The notes under the pieces are model-generated. The model was not told the origin of the DNA and ran no database searches. It saw nothing but the letters and a program-made list of their open reading frames with translations. Of a stretch of 64,000 nt of DNA, positions 20,889-33,270 are shown piece after piece. Origin of the DNA: Primula veris (taxonomy: Eukaryota; Streptophyta; Magnoliopsida; Ericales; Primulaceae). Each line of letters opens with the position of its first letter. The stretch's first letter is position 1. The stretch is from positions 31,078,795 through 31,142,794 of the forward strand of contig OY821740.1 of the NCBI GenBank assembly GCA_963682055.1, written 5' to 3'. Both the position numbers and the translations under genes were made by a program.

Positions 20889-23094
20889 ATGTCCAATTTC
20901 TGTAATCCACACGACGTTGTGGACTTGTTAACAGATAGATTCCCCATTGCAACATACTTGCCAATGGAATTATCCACATCTGTAACATCCCGTATTTTTA
21001 TAAGTGTTTTTATTTATGAATTAATTTATCCAAAAACGTTTTATTCAAAAGTTTACCAAAAACCAGTCACTCGACTAATTTTTAGCCAAAAACCGAAACT
21101 CTTACGAAAAACTTTATTTTAAAAACCTGTTACTAATTTTACTAATAAAAAGGACCCAATAGATTTGTTCCTAAAGATTTGTTATTTTTGAGTAGTAAAA
21201 CTATATTTTTGTATTAAGAGTTAGCTTTTAGAACTTTGGGGACCAAATAGTTCGCTTCCACAAACTATCTAAAAACAGTTTTTCTAAACCTAAAAATCAG
21301 CCACTTTCATTTTTTTTAAACCTAAAAACAAGAGAGAAAAAAAGAGAAAAGAGAGAAAAGAGAAGAAGAAGAAGAAGAGAAACCACGTTAGCGGATTATT
21401 GCCGGAATCATCTCCTCTACACGCTAAGGTAACGGGGGTTATCCATAGCGACTAGACGAGGGTGTATGTTAGGATTATGTTTTACATTTAGTATAAATTG
21501 GGGGTTTTTGCCTTTTATCTTAATTAGTTTTATAAATTGTTAATTGGGTTTAGTTGTTATATGTTTAATTCACTTATTTGTTAATTGGGTTTAGTTGATT
21601 ATATGTTTAATTCACTTATTTGTTAATTGGGTTTAGTTGATTATATGTTTAATTCACTTAATTGCTAATTGAGGATTTAGTCGTGTTAATTTCGGATTAG
21701 CGAGAATATGGATGAGTTTGCATGTCTTTATGTATTGATATTGTGTTATTATAATTGTTGTTAAATTGGGTAATTTATTGTTGAATATAGATGCATTGTA
21801 GTTTATGCATACAAGGTGTTTGCTAGAATGCTTGAATGAGTTTTCATGTTGATTAGACTTGTTTGGCTAGTTGCGAATCTAGCACCTATGCTTTTGGGTT
21901 CCGTTGAATTACGTTAGAATGACGTAAGAGAATGTGATAAATGATTGGTTTATTATTTATTGGCCGAGGCCTTAATATTTGTATGTATGAGAATGTGTTA
22001 TATGAATAGTATAATATTATCGGCCGAGGCCTTAATATTGATACATTAGCAATGGTCTCTGTCTCTTCCTAATTCCGGGGACAGAAGACGGCAGTGGGGA
22101 TAGGGAATGACTCGTCTTACGGACTGGGGCGAGTGGCATGAGAGGTCCTAGTGTGCACTATATTTATTTTTATGTTAGCTATGGTCTCTGTCTCTTCCTA
22201 ATTCCGGGGACAGAAGACGGCCGTGGGGATAGGAATGACTCGTCTTACGGACTGGGGCGAGTGGCATGAGAGGTCCAAGTGCGCACTTTAAATCTACTTT
22301 TATGTTAGCAATGGTCTCTGTCTCTTCCTAATTCCGGGGACAGAAGACGGCCGAGGGGATAGGAAATGACCTACCTTACGGACCGGGGTAGGTGGCATGA
22401 GAGGTCCATGTTTGTTATTGATTTGTGTTGACGTTATTTAATTTATTTAATTTATCCCGTTGTAGAATGTTATTTTATTTCTTTTTATACGTCGATTATC
22501 GTATTTGTAGAATTTGTAAGCTCTTGCATTTATAGAATGGAGTGACGGTATTTGTAGTTCCGTCCCGTCTAGTTATGTGCGTGGGACTCACCGTTACAAT
22601 TTTGTTGTTCAGGTACATTATAGGTTGAGGCGTTTGGTTAGCAGCTTTAGCAATGCATCACATGGGCTCGGGGCTTCCGCTTTATTTTCATTTAGATTAT
22701 ATTTTGAGGTTGTAGCCTACGGGCAATTTACATTCGTTTATTTATTTTTATAAATTTTTCAAAACTGTCTCGTCTTGTAGCCGCGTTTGGCAAACACTTT
22801 TATCTACAGTTTAATTGTTCCATTAGCTCGTCGTATTTTCTTTTAAAAATTTTTTAAAAATTCGTACCAACAGGTTCTATTTTCTTTTGTTTTAAAAAGG
22901 TCATGCCTCGATATTCGTCTTACGGATTTTGGGGCGTGACAACATCAAACCCAAAATCTTTTGTCTGTTTTGATAATTTATGCATTTCACCAACCTTCAT
23001 TCCTAATACGGACCGAGGGATAGGTGAATGGTATCATGAAGAAGAACCATTACCATTAGATTATCTCTTGAGCCAATTGATGTATATTGCTTGA
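20889..23094 (+). pseudogene. Unrecognised 79-residue exon-like frame split by a solo LTR
   Basis: A frame from ATG 20889 is interrupted at 20980 by a solo LTR. Removing the LTR and one copy of the target duplication rejoins it in phase at 22947 and it runs to TGA 23094. The pieces contain PHDVVDLLTDRFPIATYLP before the LTR and WYHEEEPLPLDYLLSQLM after it. That the frame is exactly preserved across the insertion suggests former coding sequence, perhaps the last exon of a gene whose upstream exons are lost or displaced by the MITEs just to the left. I do not recognise the family. Confidence 0.4.
20981..22941. mobile_element. Solo LTR, 1961 bp, with 5-bp target duplications
   Basis: The ends are TGTAACATCCC and GGGGCGTGACA (TG...CA), and both flanks read ACATC (20976-20980 and 22942-22946). 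The end text TGTCACGCCCC on the minus strand is common in LTRs of plant chromoviruses of the Tekay/Del group, so the element probably read right to left. Inside are three copies of a ~130-bp unit (22045-22430, around GGTCTCTGTCTCTTCC), three of a ~45-bp unit (21540-21665) and a purine-rich run at 21325-21380. No internal domain or second LTR is present. Confidence 0.85.
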
Positions 23095-23715
23095 TGGCCT
23101 TGAGATCTACAAAACCCTATATATTCCTTAATGATATATGAACCACCTGTCGTTAGGGTTAGCGATCGAACCTATTACATAAAAATAAAAGGTACTTATT
23201 ACTTATTAGTTCCTAATCTCATGTAGCCATATGCCCTTATTAAAAGTTAACAAAGAGTTTAGGGAATTAGAGAACTTCCAAACCTTTTTTTTCGGTAAGT
23301 TAAAACTTCCAAACCTTAATTGGTCCTGGCAGACGGATTGATAGCTTTCATGCATATCATTAAAACTCAAAGCTTCCCTCTAAAAGAATTGCTGGAACTA
23401 TACTCCTGGTCATTGTTCATGTTTTTATTTAATTCAACATCACTCTATATTCAAAGAAGGGCAGTTCATAATGTACGAGAAAATGGGGTTGTATAGAAGA
23501 AGTTTATTTGTGTGTGAATAAGTGTGCGCTCAGTTAGGGAAATATTTAGCTTTTAAATCCAAAATATCTGCATAAAACACATTCACTGAACTGATTCTCA
23601 ATGACCATATTTTTGCAAGTCTTAAATATCGTATTTGAACAATCAAAAGAGTACAGACATCTATTTAGTGGTTAAAATTTCCACTGTTTCCACTCTCGAA
23701 AACATATATACATCT
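23095..23715. other. Gene-free stretch left of the chromovirus
   Basis: AT-rich sequence with no supported frame, RNA or repeat structure beyond short A/T runs. Confidence 0.4.
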
Positions 23716-23720
23716 CATGT

Positions 23721-24147
23721 TGCAGTGCATCTATGGCTAAGAAGCTGCTGTTAACAAAAGCTGTGAAGGACTGGCAAGAGGTGGATGAGATAAGGAAGAA
23801 GATGAAGAAACCCTAATTGGGTAGAGAGAGAGAGAGAGAGAAGAGAGGCGCAGCTATGCTGCTGTTTTTTATCTTTTAATATGTATTTATATTTATGTTT
23901 TTATTAAGTGTGTAATGTGTATTAATTTGGACCTTAGGATTGCTTAATCTAGTTTAGTAGGATCATGCCATGTGGCGAGATCAATGGTAGAGAAATAGCA
24001 GTTTTAAAACTGCTTTGTAACTGGCTAAAGTAGTGGCTATTTTCTTTTTAGTATTTAACTATGAGGAATGTAACAATTAGGATTATCTGAAAAATTATAA
24101 ACCAATTTCGTTTACTTCCTTTGTGTTTTTTACTTGAAATCACAGCA
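23721..24147 (+). repeat. 5' LTR of the Reina-like element
   Basis: 427 bp, TGCAGTGCATC...ATCACAGCA. It differs from the 3' copy at three bases and by two bases in the GA run at about 23825. Confidence 0.93.
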
Positions 24148-24149
24148 AA

Positions 24150-24166
24150 ACTGGTATCAGAGCAGG
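24150..24166 (+). other. Primer-binding site, initiator tRNA-Met
   Basis: ACTGGTATCAGAGCAGG follows the LTR. TGGTATCAGAGC is the standard complement of the plant initiator tRNA-Met 3' end. Confidence 0.85.
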
Positions 24167-24173
24167 TTTTCTG

Positions 24174-27100
24174 ATGACTGGAAAGCGATCCCAGTCATCT
24201 CTAAAAGGGGTTCAACCCACAGAACAGCCTTTTGCTCAATCAAACCCACCATTAAATCAACCAGAAACTTCAAATTCTTTAACTACTGACCAAAAATTAG
24301 ATCAATTACAAGCCTTATTACTGGCTAGTTTGGAAGACAAAAAAACTATGGAGCAGCAGTTGTCACTGATGAATCAACAACTACAGCAGCTTTCTTTATC
24401 TCAAGACAAAGGGAAGAACAAAGAAGGGGATTACCATGGTTCATCTTCTTCTCCACTCCAGCCAAAGGGTCATTCTTTAGCCAATGAAGGATCCCACAAT
24501 CTGGTACCTGATCCAAACCAATTCAATTTTAAATCAGTCAGACTTGAATTTCCAAGGTTTTTTGGTGGAAAAAGTGTTGAGTGGGTATAAAAGGCCAATC
24601 AATTTTTTAAACTGTATAATACCCCTGATAGTCAAAAGATAACCATAGCAAATACGCATTTTGAGGATCAAGCACTAATTTGGTACCAAAATCAAGAAAA
24701 TGCTGGATTAATCACTACTTGGGAAGAATTTACTGAACAACTCATTAGGAGGTTTTCTGATAATCTTAATGAAGACCCTTTGGATCTCTTAATTAAGATA
24801 AGGCAAACTGGTACTGTTAAGGAGTATAAAAGTGAGTTTGAGTCTATTTCTAATAGAGTGAAGGATTTGTCTGAAAACCATAGGTTGGTATATTTCATTA
24901 GTGGCCTTAAGGAATTAATTGGGTTAAGTGTGAAAATGTTATTTCCTAAGGATGTTGAAACTGCCTTTTCTATAGCCACTTATCAAGAAGAAAAATTACA
25001 GTTAGAAAAAAGGTATCAATTCAAATCCCTTAATAACAATCCTAAGTTTAACATACCTACTCCACAATCTAACTATAACAGGGTACACAGCCCAAGTAGA
25101 ACTGTTAAATTGCCAATCAAAAGGTTAACACCTACTGAGTTAGAAGAAAGAAGGAGTAAAAATTTGTGTTACAACTGTGATGAAAAGTGGGTTAGAGGAC
25201 ATGTTTGTGTTAAACCAAAGCTTTATCTTCTTTATAATGAATTAGAAAGTAATGAAGACACTGAAAAAGAAGTCTGTATAAGTGAAACAGATGAGGAAAA
25301 TACCCATGGGCAACCTGAAATCACTTTACAAGCCATCTCTGGAGGTATTAACTCTAATTCAATTAGATTTGTAGGTAAAATACTTGGGCAGAAAGTAGGA
25401 ATTCTAGTGGATTCAGGAAGCACACATAACTTTATTGATCCTAGGTGGGTTACTAAGTTAAAATTATCTAGCAGTGAAAGAAGTAAAGTTAGTGTGAAGG
25501 TGGCTAATGGTGAAACCTTGCAAAGTATGGGACTGTGTGAAAAACTTAGAGTCAACATACAGGGTAATCATTTTAAATTGGATTGTTTGGTACTTCCTTT
25601 AGTTGGCTATGACAAGGTTTTAGGGGTCCAGTGGCTAAGGACTTTAGGGGAAATTGTATGTGATTTTCAAAACTTAACTATGGCTTTCAATTTTGAAGGG
25701 TCACAGCTCAAATTAAAGGGAATTAACAACAACTCCACTGAAATCACTGAATTTAATTACTTAGAGGGTAAAGAGATTAAAGGGCAGGGACTTATCTTGC
25801 AATTATATTCAACTTTTGTACAACAAGATGCCTCTCTTGAAACTTCTAAATTTGAAACCCTTTTGAGAGATTTTCCAGAAATTTTTTCTGAGCCAAAGGG
25901 GCTACCACCTGAAAGGCAACATGAACACAAAATTGAATTAGTGGCAGGTACAAGTCCAATTTCAGTCAAGCCCTATAGGTATCCTTATTATCAAAAGAAT
26001 GAAATTGAAAAGATAATAGTTGAGTTGTTAGAAAATGGGTTTATAAGACCTAGTCAATCACCTTATTCGTCACCAGTAATCTTAGTTAAAAAAGCTGATG
26101 GAACCTGGAGAATGTGTGTAGACTATAGGGCTTTAAATCAAGCTACTATTAAAGATAAATTTCCTATTCCAGTTGTTGATGAATTATTGGATGAATTAAA
26201 GGGTGCATGTATTTTCTCTAAATTGGACCTTAGGTCAGGGTATCATCAAATTAGAATGGCTGAAAAGGATATCCCTAAGACTGCATTTAGGACTCATGAA
26301 GGTCAGTATGAGTTTTTAGTAATGCCTTTTGGACTAACTAATGCACCAGCAACCTTTCAGAGCACAATGAATGCTGTTTTTAAACCTTATTTAAGGAAAT
26401 TTGTGTTGGTTTTCTTTGATGACATCCTAGTTTATAGTAAGTCTAAAGAGGAGCATGAGCATCATTTAAAATTAACTCTAGAAACCATGAGTAAACACCA
26501 GTTTTTTGCTAAGCAATCTAAGTGTAAATTCTTTCAACAAGAAATAGATTACTTAGGCCACATAATATCTCAAGAAGGTGTAAGTGCAGACCCTCAAAAG
26601 ATAAAAGCTATGGTTGATTGGCCAGTTCCAAAAACTTTAAAAGGGTTGAGGGGTTTTCTGGGATTAACAGGTTATTACAGAAGGTTTATAAAAAATTATG
26701 GTGGAATTGCAAGTCCATTGACTGATTTATTAAAGAAAAATGCCTTTTTTTGGAATGAAATGGCAGAAAAATCCTTTAATAATCTCAAAATTGCTGTTAC
26801 TACCCCACCAGTTCTTACCTTACCTGACTTTACCAAATCCTTTGAGGTTGAATGTGATGCATCTGGCACTGGAATTGGAGCTGTCCTACAACAAGAAAAA
26901 AGGCCAATTGCCTACTTTAGTAAAGGATTGAAAGGAAGATTACTTAGTCTATCTACTTATGAGAAGGAGTTGTATGCATTAGTACAAGCTATTCAAAAAT
27001 GGAGGCCTTACCTTTTTGGTCAGGAATTTTTGGTTAGAACTGACCACCAAAGCTTAAAATACTTACTAGAACAAAAAATAGGCACTCCAACTCAGCAGAA

Positions 27101-28787
27101 ATGGCTTTCAAAATTATTGGGTTATAATTTTAAAATTTTATACAAGCAAGGTATTCAAAACAAAGCTGCTGATGCTTTATCTAGGCAAAATGAGAGTCTA
27201 GGAATGTGCTTTTCTTTAATGGTAATTAGTCCTACTTCTGAATTAGCAGAAACAATAAAACAAGCTTACCTGGTTGACCCAAGGGTACAAAAAATAACAG
27301 AAGAAATGGAGCAGGGAGTTTTGTCATCTTTAGGTTATAAATGGGTGAATGGACTGCTTTTTTACAAAAACAGGTTGTATATTCCTAATGACTCTAAAAT
27401 GAAATTGAAAATGCTGGAGCTTCTTCATGAAGACCCCACTTCTGGCCACAGTGGATTAACAAAGAGTTTAAACCTTGCTTATAAAGAAGTGTTTTGGCCT
27501 GGACTTAAAAAAGATTTTGAAAATTTTATTTCAACTTGTGAGGTATGTCAAAGATGCAAATATGGAAAAACAAAATCTTTTGGGCTGCTTCAACCCCTAC
27601 CTATGCCAGAACAAGAATAGTCTGAGATCAGTATGGATTTTATAAATGGACTACCTACCTCAAATGGTTACAACTGCATATGGGTGATTGTGGACAGGTT
27701 AACAAAGTACTCCCATTTTATACCTTTGAAGCATCCTTTTGTGGCTACAGACCTAGCAAAAATTTTCTTAAAAGAGGTTTTCAAACTACATGGGCTTCCT
27801 AAGAAAATTGTTTCAAATAGAGACATTGTCTTTACAAGTGATTTTTGGCAAGAACTATTTAAGCTACTGGGACCAAAACTACTTCTAAGTACAGCTTTTC
27901 ACCCACAGACTGATGGCCAAACAGAAGTTGTTAACAAGACCCTAGAAACTTACTTGAGATGCTACTCATCTGACTTTCCAAAAAAATGGTCTCTCTGGAT
28001 TTACTTAGCTGAATATTGGTACAATACCTCCTATCATGCCACAATTAAAATGCCACCCTTTAAAGCCCTATATGGATATGATCCTCCTAAGTTATGTCAT
28101 TACCTTATTAATAGTGATCATAAGCCAGATGTCCAAGACCTTTTAACCACAAAGAATGAGATTCTCCATACCCTAAAACACAATTACTTACAAGCCCAGA
28201 ACAGAATGAAACAAAATACAGACCTAAAAAGGGTGGATAAAAGTTTTGAGATTGGGGAATTTGTGTACCTGAAATTGCAACCCTATCGACAAGTCTCAGT
28301 GGTAAAAAGAAAAAACCAAAAACTAGCACCCAGATTTTTTGGGCCCTACAAAATAATAGCAAAAATTGGATCAGTGGCTTATAAATTAGACCTTCCTCAA
28401 GGGAGCTCAATACACCCAGTTTTTCATGTGTCACAATTGAAAGTAAGGGTACAAAAGAAAGATCAAATAATGCCAGATTTACCTCAACAAGATATGCAGG
28501 GGCGCCTTCGACCATTACCAATACAGTTTTTGGATTTACGCCAACAAAAAAGAGGAAAGAGGGTTTGGGATGAAATTTTGGTACAATGGAGTGGCCAATT
28601 GGAGAAAGAGGCAACTTGGGAAAATTTGCGTAGGATAATTTATCAATTTAATGATCTTGTGGGCAAGATAAAGCTTAAGGGAGAGGGAATTTGCAGTGCA
28701 TCTATGGCTAAGAAGCTGTTGTTAACAAAAGCTGTGAAGGACTGGCAAGAGGTGGATGAGATAAGGAAGAAGATGAAGAAACCCTAA
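24174..28787 (+). pseudogene. Reina-like gag-pol polyprotein with two nonsense codons
   Basis: One frame of about 1537 codons runs from ATG 24174 to 28787, broken only by TAA at 24588-24590 (in gag) and TAG at 27618-27620 (a Trp codon changed by one base, just before the integrase core). Domains in order: gag; zinc knuckle near 25167; protease with LVDSGSTHNF near 25410; RT with FFDDILVYS near 26413; RNase H with ECDASGTGIGAVL near 26850; integrase zinc segment with HEDPTSGHSG and CEVCQRC (27430-27560); DDE core with Asp in MDFINGLP, Asp in SNRDIVF and Glu in DGQTEVVNK; and a chromodomain-like tail with ILVQWSGQLEKEATWENL near 28580. The last 32 codons lie inside the 3' LTR. Confidence 0.92.
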
Positions 28788-29116
28788 TTGGGTAGAGAGA
28801 GAGAGAGAGAAGAGAGGCGCAGCTATGCTGCTGTTTTTTATCTTTTAATATGTATTTATATTTATGTTTTTATTAAGTGTGTAATGTGTATTAATTTGGA
28901 CCTTAGAATTGCTTAATCTAGTTTAGTAGGATCATGCCATGTGGCGAGATCAATGGTAGAGAAATAGCAGTTTTAAAACTGCTTTGTAACTGCCTAAAGT
29001 AGTGGCTATTTTCTTTTTAGTATTTAACTATGAGGAATGTAACAATTAGGATTATCTGAAAAATTATAAACCAATTTCGTTTACTTCCTTTGTGTTTTTT
29101 ACTTGAAATCACAGCA
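28692..29116 (+). repeat. 3' LTR of the Reina-like element
   Basis: 425 bp, nearly identical to 23721-24147. Its first 96 bp also encode the carboxyl end of the polyprotein. Confidence 0.93.
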
Positions 29117-29164
29117 CATGTCTAAACAGAAGCTCATTTAGCATGAAGGATCTGAAACTAATGT

Positions 29165-29672
29165 ATACTAGCACTATTTTTGAGGTAAAGCACGAAAAAA
29201 GTGTAAATAGCGCAAAAAAGCGTAATAAGTGTGACTAAAAGCGTAAAAAGCGAGGCTTTTTATTCAAAAAATATTCATTTTTTTATTAAAGTTTTTATTA
29301 CAAAAAATCATTAATGAAAAATCGAAACAACTACGTAGTTTTGGCTCACAACTTTTCTTTTTACATAAGTATACACATAAACAAGAGTTATAAGATTCTT
29401 ATTTAGTATTATATTCATAAGAAATAGCGCTTATCGTTTTACTTTTAGTTCCCACTCTAGTACTTGTCTAGTATTATATATTTATGAGATTGTAATTTTA
29501 TATTGAATTATCTATTTGCAAAATTATAAGAACTATGCATTTTGTTGTTTTTAAAATATTTAAGTGTGTTAACATATAATTAGCATTTGAACTATATGAT
29601 TATATAGGTAAAAAAAAATACACCGCAACAAAGTGTTTTGTTGCTACGCTATTTGCGTTTTTCTACCTATAA
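29165..29672. mobile_element. Mutator-like MITE, copy C, degraded
   Basis: GTAAATAGCGCAAAAAAGCG near the left and GCTACGCTATTTGCGTTTTT at the right, around an AT-rich centre, match the family at 19871 and 40175. Terminal sequences and target duplication are not clear. Confidence 0.45.
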
Positions 29673-30865
29673 GAAGATATGCCTTCAATCATGGTGAGCA
29701 TAGCAGAAAATTTCAATGTTGAAGTTTGAGTTTGAGTTTGAATTTGAATCTGAGTTTCAATCAACTATAAATGAATCAGTTTCAATCAAGAAAAATATCA
29801 TAATACTAAAATATAGTTGTTCTTTAGTCAACGATTGATCCTGCTAATCTTGATTTAGCTGAGATATAGAATAATCTTACCATATGCACATGATATGAAC
29901 CACCCAGTTTCTTACCTGGAAATGAGATACTTACAATAATCAAGGGATAGGATTCTTTCTCCATATTCATCATTTATGTTGTAACTTTTCTGAAAGTTTA
30001 GTTCTATATGGCTCAGTCCTGAAAGTTGTTAAGCTAGTTGGTTGCAACTAATAACTCAAGACCAACTGAACATGAGTAAACAGTACTGCAACTTTAGACA
30101 CTCGAAAAGAAACAAACCCACGAAGTTTGTTACCAAATGTTGACCTGACTAGGTTATATGTCTTCCATGCACTCAACCATTATTTATTGATATTATTTAG
30201 AAACATTTGTGAAACTCAAGATTACAATACTCTTCTTTTTTTTTATCGTAAGCATAGTATTACTCATCAGATGTCGGAACAGTCCTCAAACAAGTCGTCG
30301 TTAGACAAGGAGTTTAACACTCCCAGCCAAACTTTTATTACATAACAGGGCCATTTTGAGTCTTCTAAAATCATATAAAAGTAGAACAAGAGGCCAAAAA
30401 CAAAGTCTTTGCCTATTACAACATATTGGCACTAAATCACCATTATCATTACTCAAAGAAATCCATTATTGGATGTGTTTTGCCTTCCTTAACAAGTTTT
30501 CTTTGCTTATTTCAATTCCTTTGCTCGAAAACTGGTTTTCCACAACTTTCTTCAACTTACCATCTTTCTTTTTATTGCTTTTCCTTCTCACTAAGTAGTT
30601 GTCACACCACCTTGCTAACATGCATATAAAATTACCCTAGTATTCTGCCTCTCTACATATTAAATTTTAACTTATATAGCTCATGAAGAACAGATTACCT
30701 GATGCATGTTTAACTTCTCCTTTGATTTTTCTGCCAATGTCAATAAGCTGAAATTTGGGTTTTTAGGTCGTATTTTACCTAGTTCTTTTAAAAAAATAAA
30801 GTCTATGTTTTTTAAATGAGCTAGTTTTATCAGCCAAAACGGCGAGACAATTTGGGTGGCGGTTT
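29673..30865. other. Gene-free stretch
   Basis: AT-rich. Short frames at 30127-30345 and 30356-30629 are low in complexity, overlap in different phases and resemble nothing I know. Confidence 0.4.
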
Positions 30866-32580
30866 GATTTTTTTTTTTTTTTTTAAAACTATACAAAATA
30901 GTGAAAAAAAATTAAGAGTAATGTGCTGCGAGTTTCAAGTGTCATTTTTTTTAGCAACCCCAAAATTAAAGTTCTGGTTCCACCCATGGCGTGTAGTATC
31001 ATTGAAGTAACCATAAAAAAGAGCAATTATCACTTGAGAAGCAATATTATGGAACTTTTTAAGTATGTCTTTCTTATTGTCCCAAATGCTTACCAAAACA
31101 GCATTCTTATTGATAAAAGTAATGCTTTTTAGTAAGTTAAGTTTGGTTTTTATATAAAAGCCCATGTTTTTTGCACACAAGTAGAAAAAACTAGCTTACC
31201 AACTCTATTTGGAAAAGTGTTCCCTTTAAAATTGTGAGTAGCCCAAACAATCCAACTTTTCCATGTTTTACAATGGTGAAAGAATCCACCTTTGTTAAGA
31301 AGAGTTTTTATGATCTTTTTAGAGAAGGTACATTCAAAGAAAAGATGGTCCATATTTTCAACCTTTTCTTTACAAATAAATTAAGCATAAATCACAAGAG
31401 CTATTGTTGGTTTGTTTTTGAATTTTTTTCAGTAATGGGAATCCTATTCCAAATATCTTGCCATAAAATATGGCTGTATTTAGTAATATGAGAAGGAAAC
31501 CATATCAAAGAGTGTCAGCTAACCTTTTCTTTTGTGGTTCTAATATGGTTCCACATTAGGCTAACAGAAAACCCCTTCTCATCAAGGATCCAAGGTAACC
31601 TATCCTTTGAGTTTTTGTTGAAATTAGGGTGTTGAACCACTTTGAGATACTCAACTTGAGTGCCACTACCTGGACATTCCCAAGTATCATTAATAAGAAT
31701 AGCATAAACTTTTTCAGTGAGAGTGAAATTTGTGACATTTAAAAAAGTTCTAATATTATTTCTGAAAAAGATAGGCCCAGAATCAAGTCACTTGTCATAC
31801 CGCAAAAATGTATCATTGTCAATTCCTATTTTATAGATGAGGATTTCTTTAAGAAGTTCTATCATTTTAAGCACTTTTCTCCACGTCCAACCACAACTAG
31901 AAAGGAGGCTAATTAACCAAATGATTTGTCCTTTAAGATAACTTATATTAATCCACTCTTTCCAAAGTGAATTAGAATTAGGGCCACATATATTCTCCAT
32001 AAAATTTTGCTCATCAGAGCTTTGTTCCAGTATTTAATTTTTTTGATGCCTAAACCCCCCTTTTCATGAGAGTGAGTAACATCACTTCAAGCTATTCTAG
32101 CATTGTTGTTGCTCATAAGAGGACCTGACCAAAGAAATTTACTCATAATTTGTTTAACCACTTTAGCAGGAATTATAAAATGAGTGCAACAATAAATATG
32201 CATACTACTAAGAACAGATTTCACAAGCTGAACTTTTCCAGCATAAGATAAGAACTTACTGGTCCAAGAAGTAGCCCTACTAGTGATCTTATTAATGAGA
32301 ACCTGGCAATAAGAGCACTAAAGCTTTGTAGAAATGAAGAGAACACCCAAGTATTTTACAGGGAAGTTTTCTTCTTTGTAACTCATAAGATTTATAAAAG
32401 CAGTTTTAGCCTCATTTTTCACCCCCGTCAAAAAAATGCTACTTTTATTAGGATTGGGGTTTAACCCGGAAAATCTAGAGAAAGTATCCAAACAATTTTT
32501 CAAAGTATTGAGAGATGTTACATCACCATTGCAAAAAAGAAGAAGATCATAAGAGATTGGATTTTTAAACTCAAAATAAT
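30866..32580 (-). mobile_element. 5'-truncated L1-type LINE, minus strand
   Basis: Reading right to left: the C-terminal part of a LINE reverse transcriptase (DLLLFCNGDVTSLNTL, FSRFSGLNPNPNKSSIFLTG, KYLGVLF at 32560-32320), broken thumb-region segments, then the zinc-binding zf-RVT domain (MDHLFFECTFS at 31353). A run of 17 T at about 30867-30883 is the poly(A) tail in minus orientation. All frames are interrupted. The 5' end stops at the boundary of the Mutator-like element at 32588. Confidence 0.8.
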
Positions 32581-33270
32581 CTTAAAAAACGCAATGACCG
32601 TAGATTAAATCTACGGTCTACAGTGGTTAACTGTAAACCGTAGATTTAATCTACGGTTTACAGTCAACCACTGTAGACCGTAGATTTAATCTACGGTTTA
32701 CAGTGTTTTCACAGAAAATTTTGAAATTAAAAATTAAAATTAAAATTCTAATAATTAAAATTAAAATTAAAATACTTAATATTTTTTTCAAATTAAACAT
32801 GATTTTTTTTTTTAATAAAAAAACTAAATGCCTTATTTTTAAAATTTTACATATTATAAATTATCAATATTCTAACAATCTCTCAAAATTTACACAAAAT
32901 TACACAAAAAAAGTTGATTTGATAAATTTTATATTTTTGGTTCATGTTATATTTTTGTCAATTGTATAAGTTAATATTTATTGAATGATTAACTAAATCG
33001 TCAATTTTTGAGAAGTTTTTTTGTTTGTTTTTAACACTTGTATAACGCAATATGAAACATTAACTAAGTCGTCAATTTGGTGTCAATCGTCAATTTTCTT
33101 GAATGAAATAATCATAAATTATATAAATTTCATAAAAGAAATTAACTCAATATGCAAACATGAACTAAATTTCATAAAACAAATTTATTAAACATTTGTT
33201 TACATCATATAAATTTACAACAAATTGGAAAAAATAGTAATTTACATAAAATTAAAAAAAAAAAAACTGA

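Larger units (their letters stand above)
23721..29116 (+). mobile_element. Complete Reina-like chromovirus (Ty3/gypsy), 5396 bp
   Basis: Both LTRs, the initiator-Met primer site, one gag-pol frame and a purine tract (28677-28690, AAGGGAGAGGGAAT) are present. The target duplication is CATGT at 23716-23720 and 29117-29121. The LTRs differ by only three substitutions and one GA unit by my count, so insertion is recent. Small size, the zinc knuckle CYNCDEKWVRGHVC and a C-terminal chromodomain-like end fit the Reina lineage of chromoviruses. Two nonsense codons in gag-pol make this copy non-autonomous. Confidence 0.93.

Noticed and set aside
20981..22941. A short complete retrotransposon (TRIM) in place of a solo LTR
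   Set aside because: No second terminal direct repeat, primer site or purine tract is visible between the TG and CA ends.
28108..28614. Minus-strand 168-residue frame in the Reina-like element
   Set aside because: Antisense shadow of the integrase/chromodomain coding region; unlike the Tat cassette it has no promoter, leader or conserved domain.
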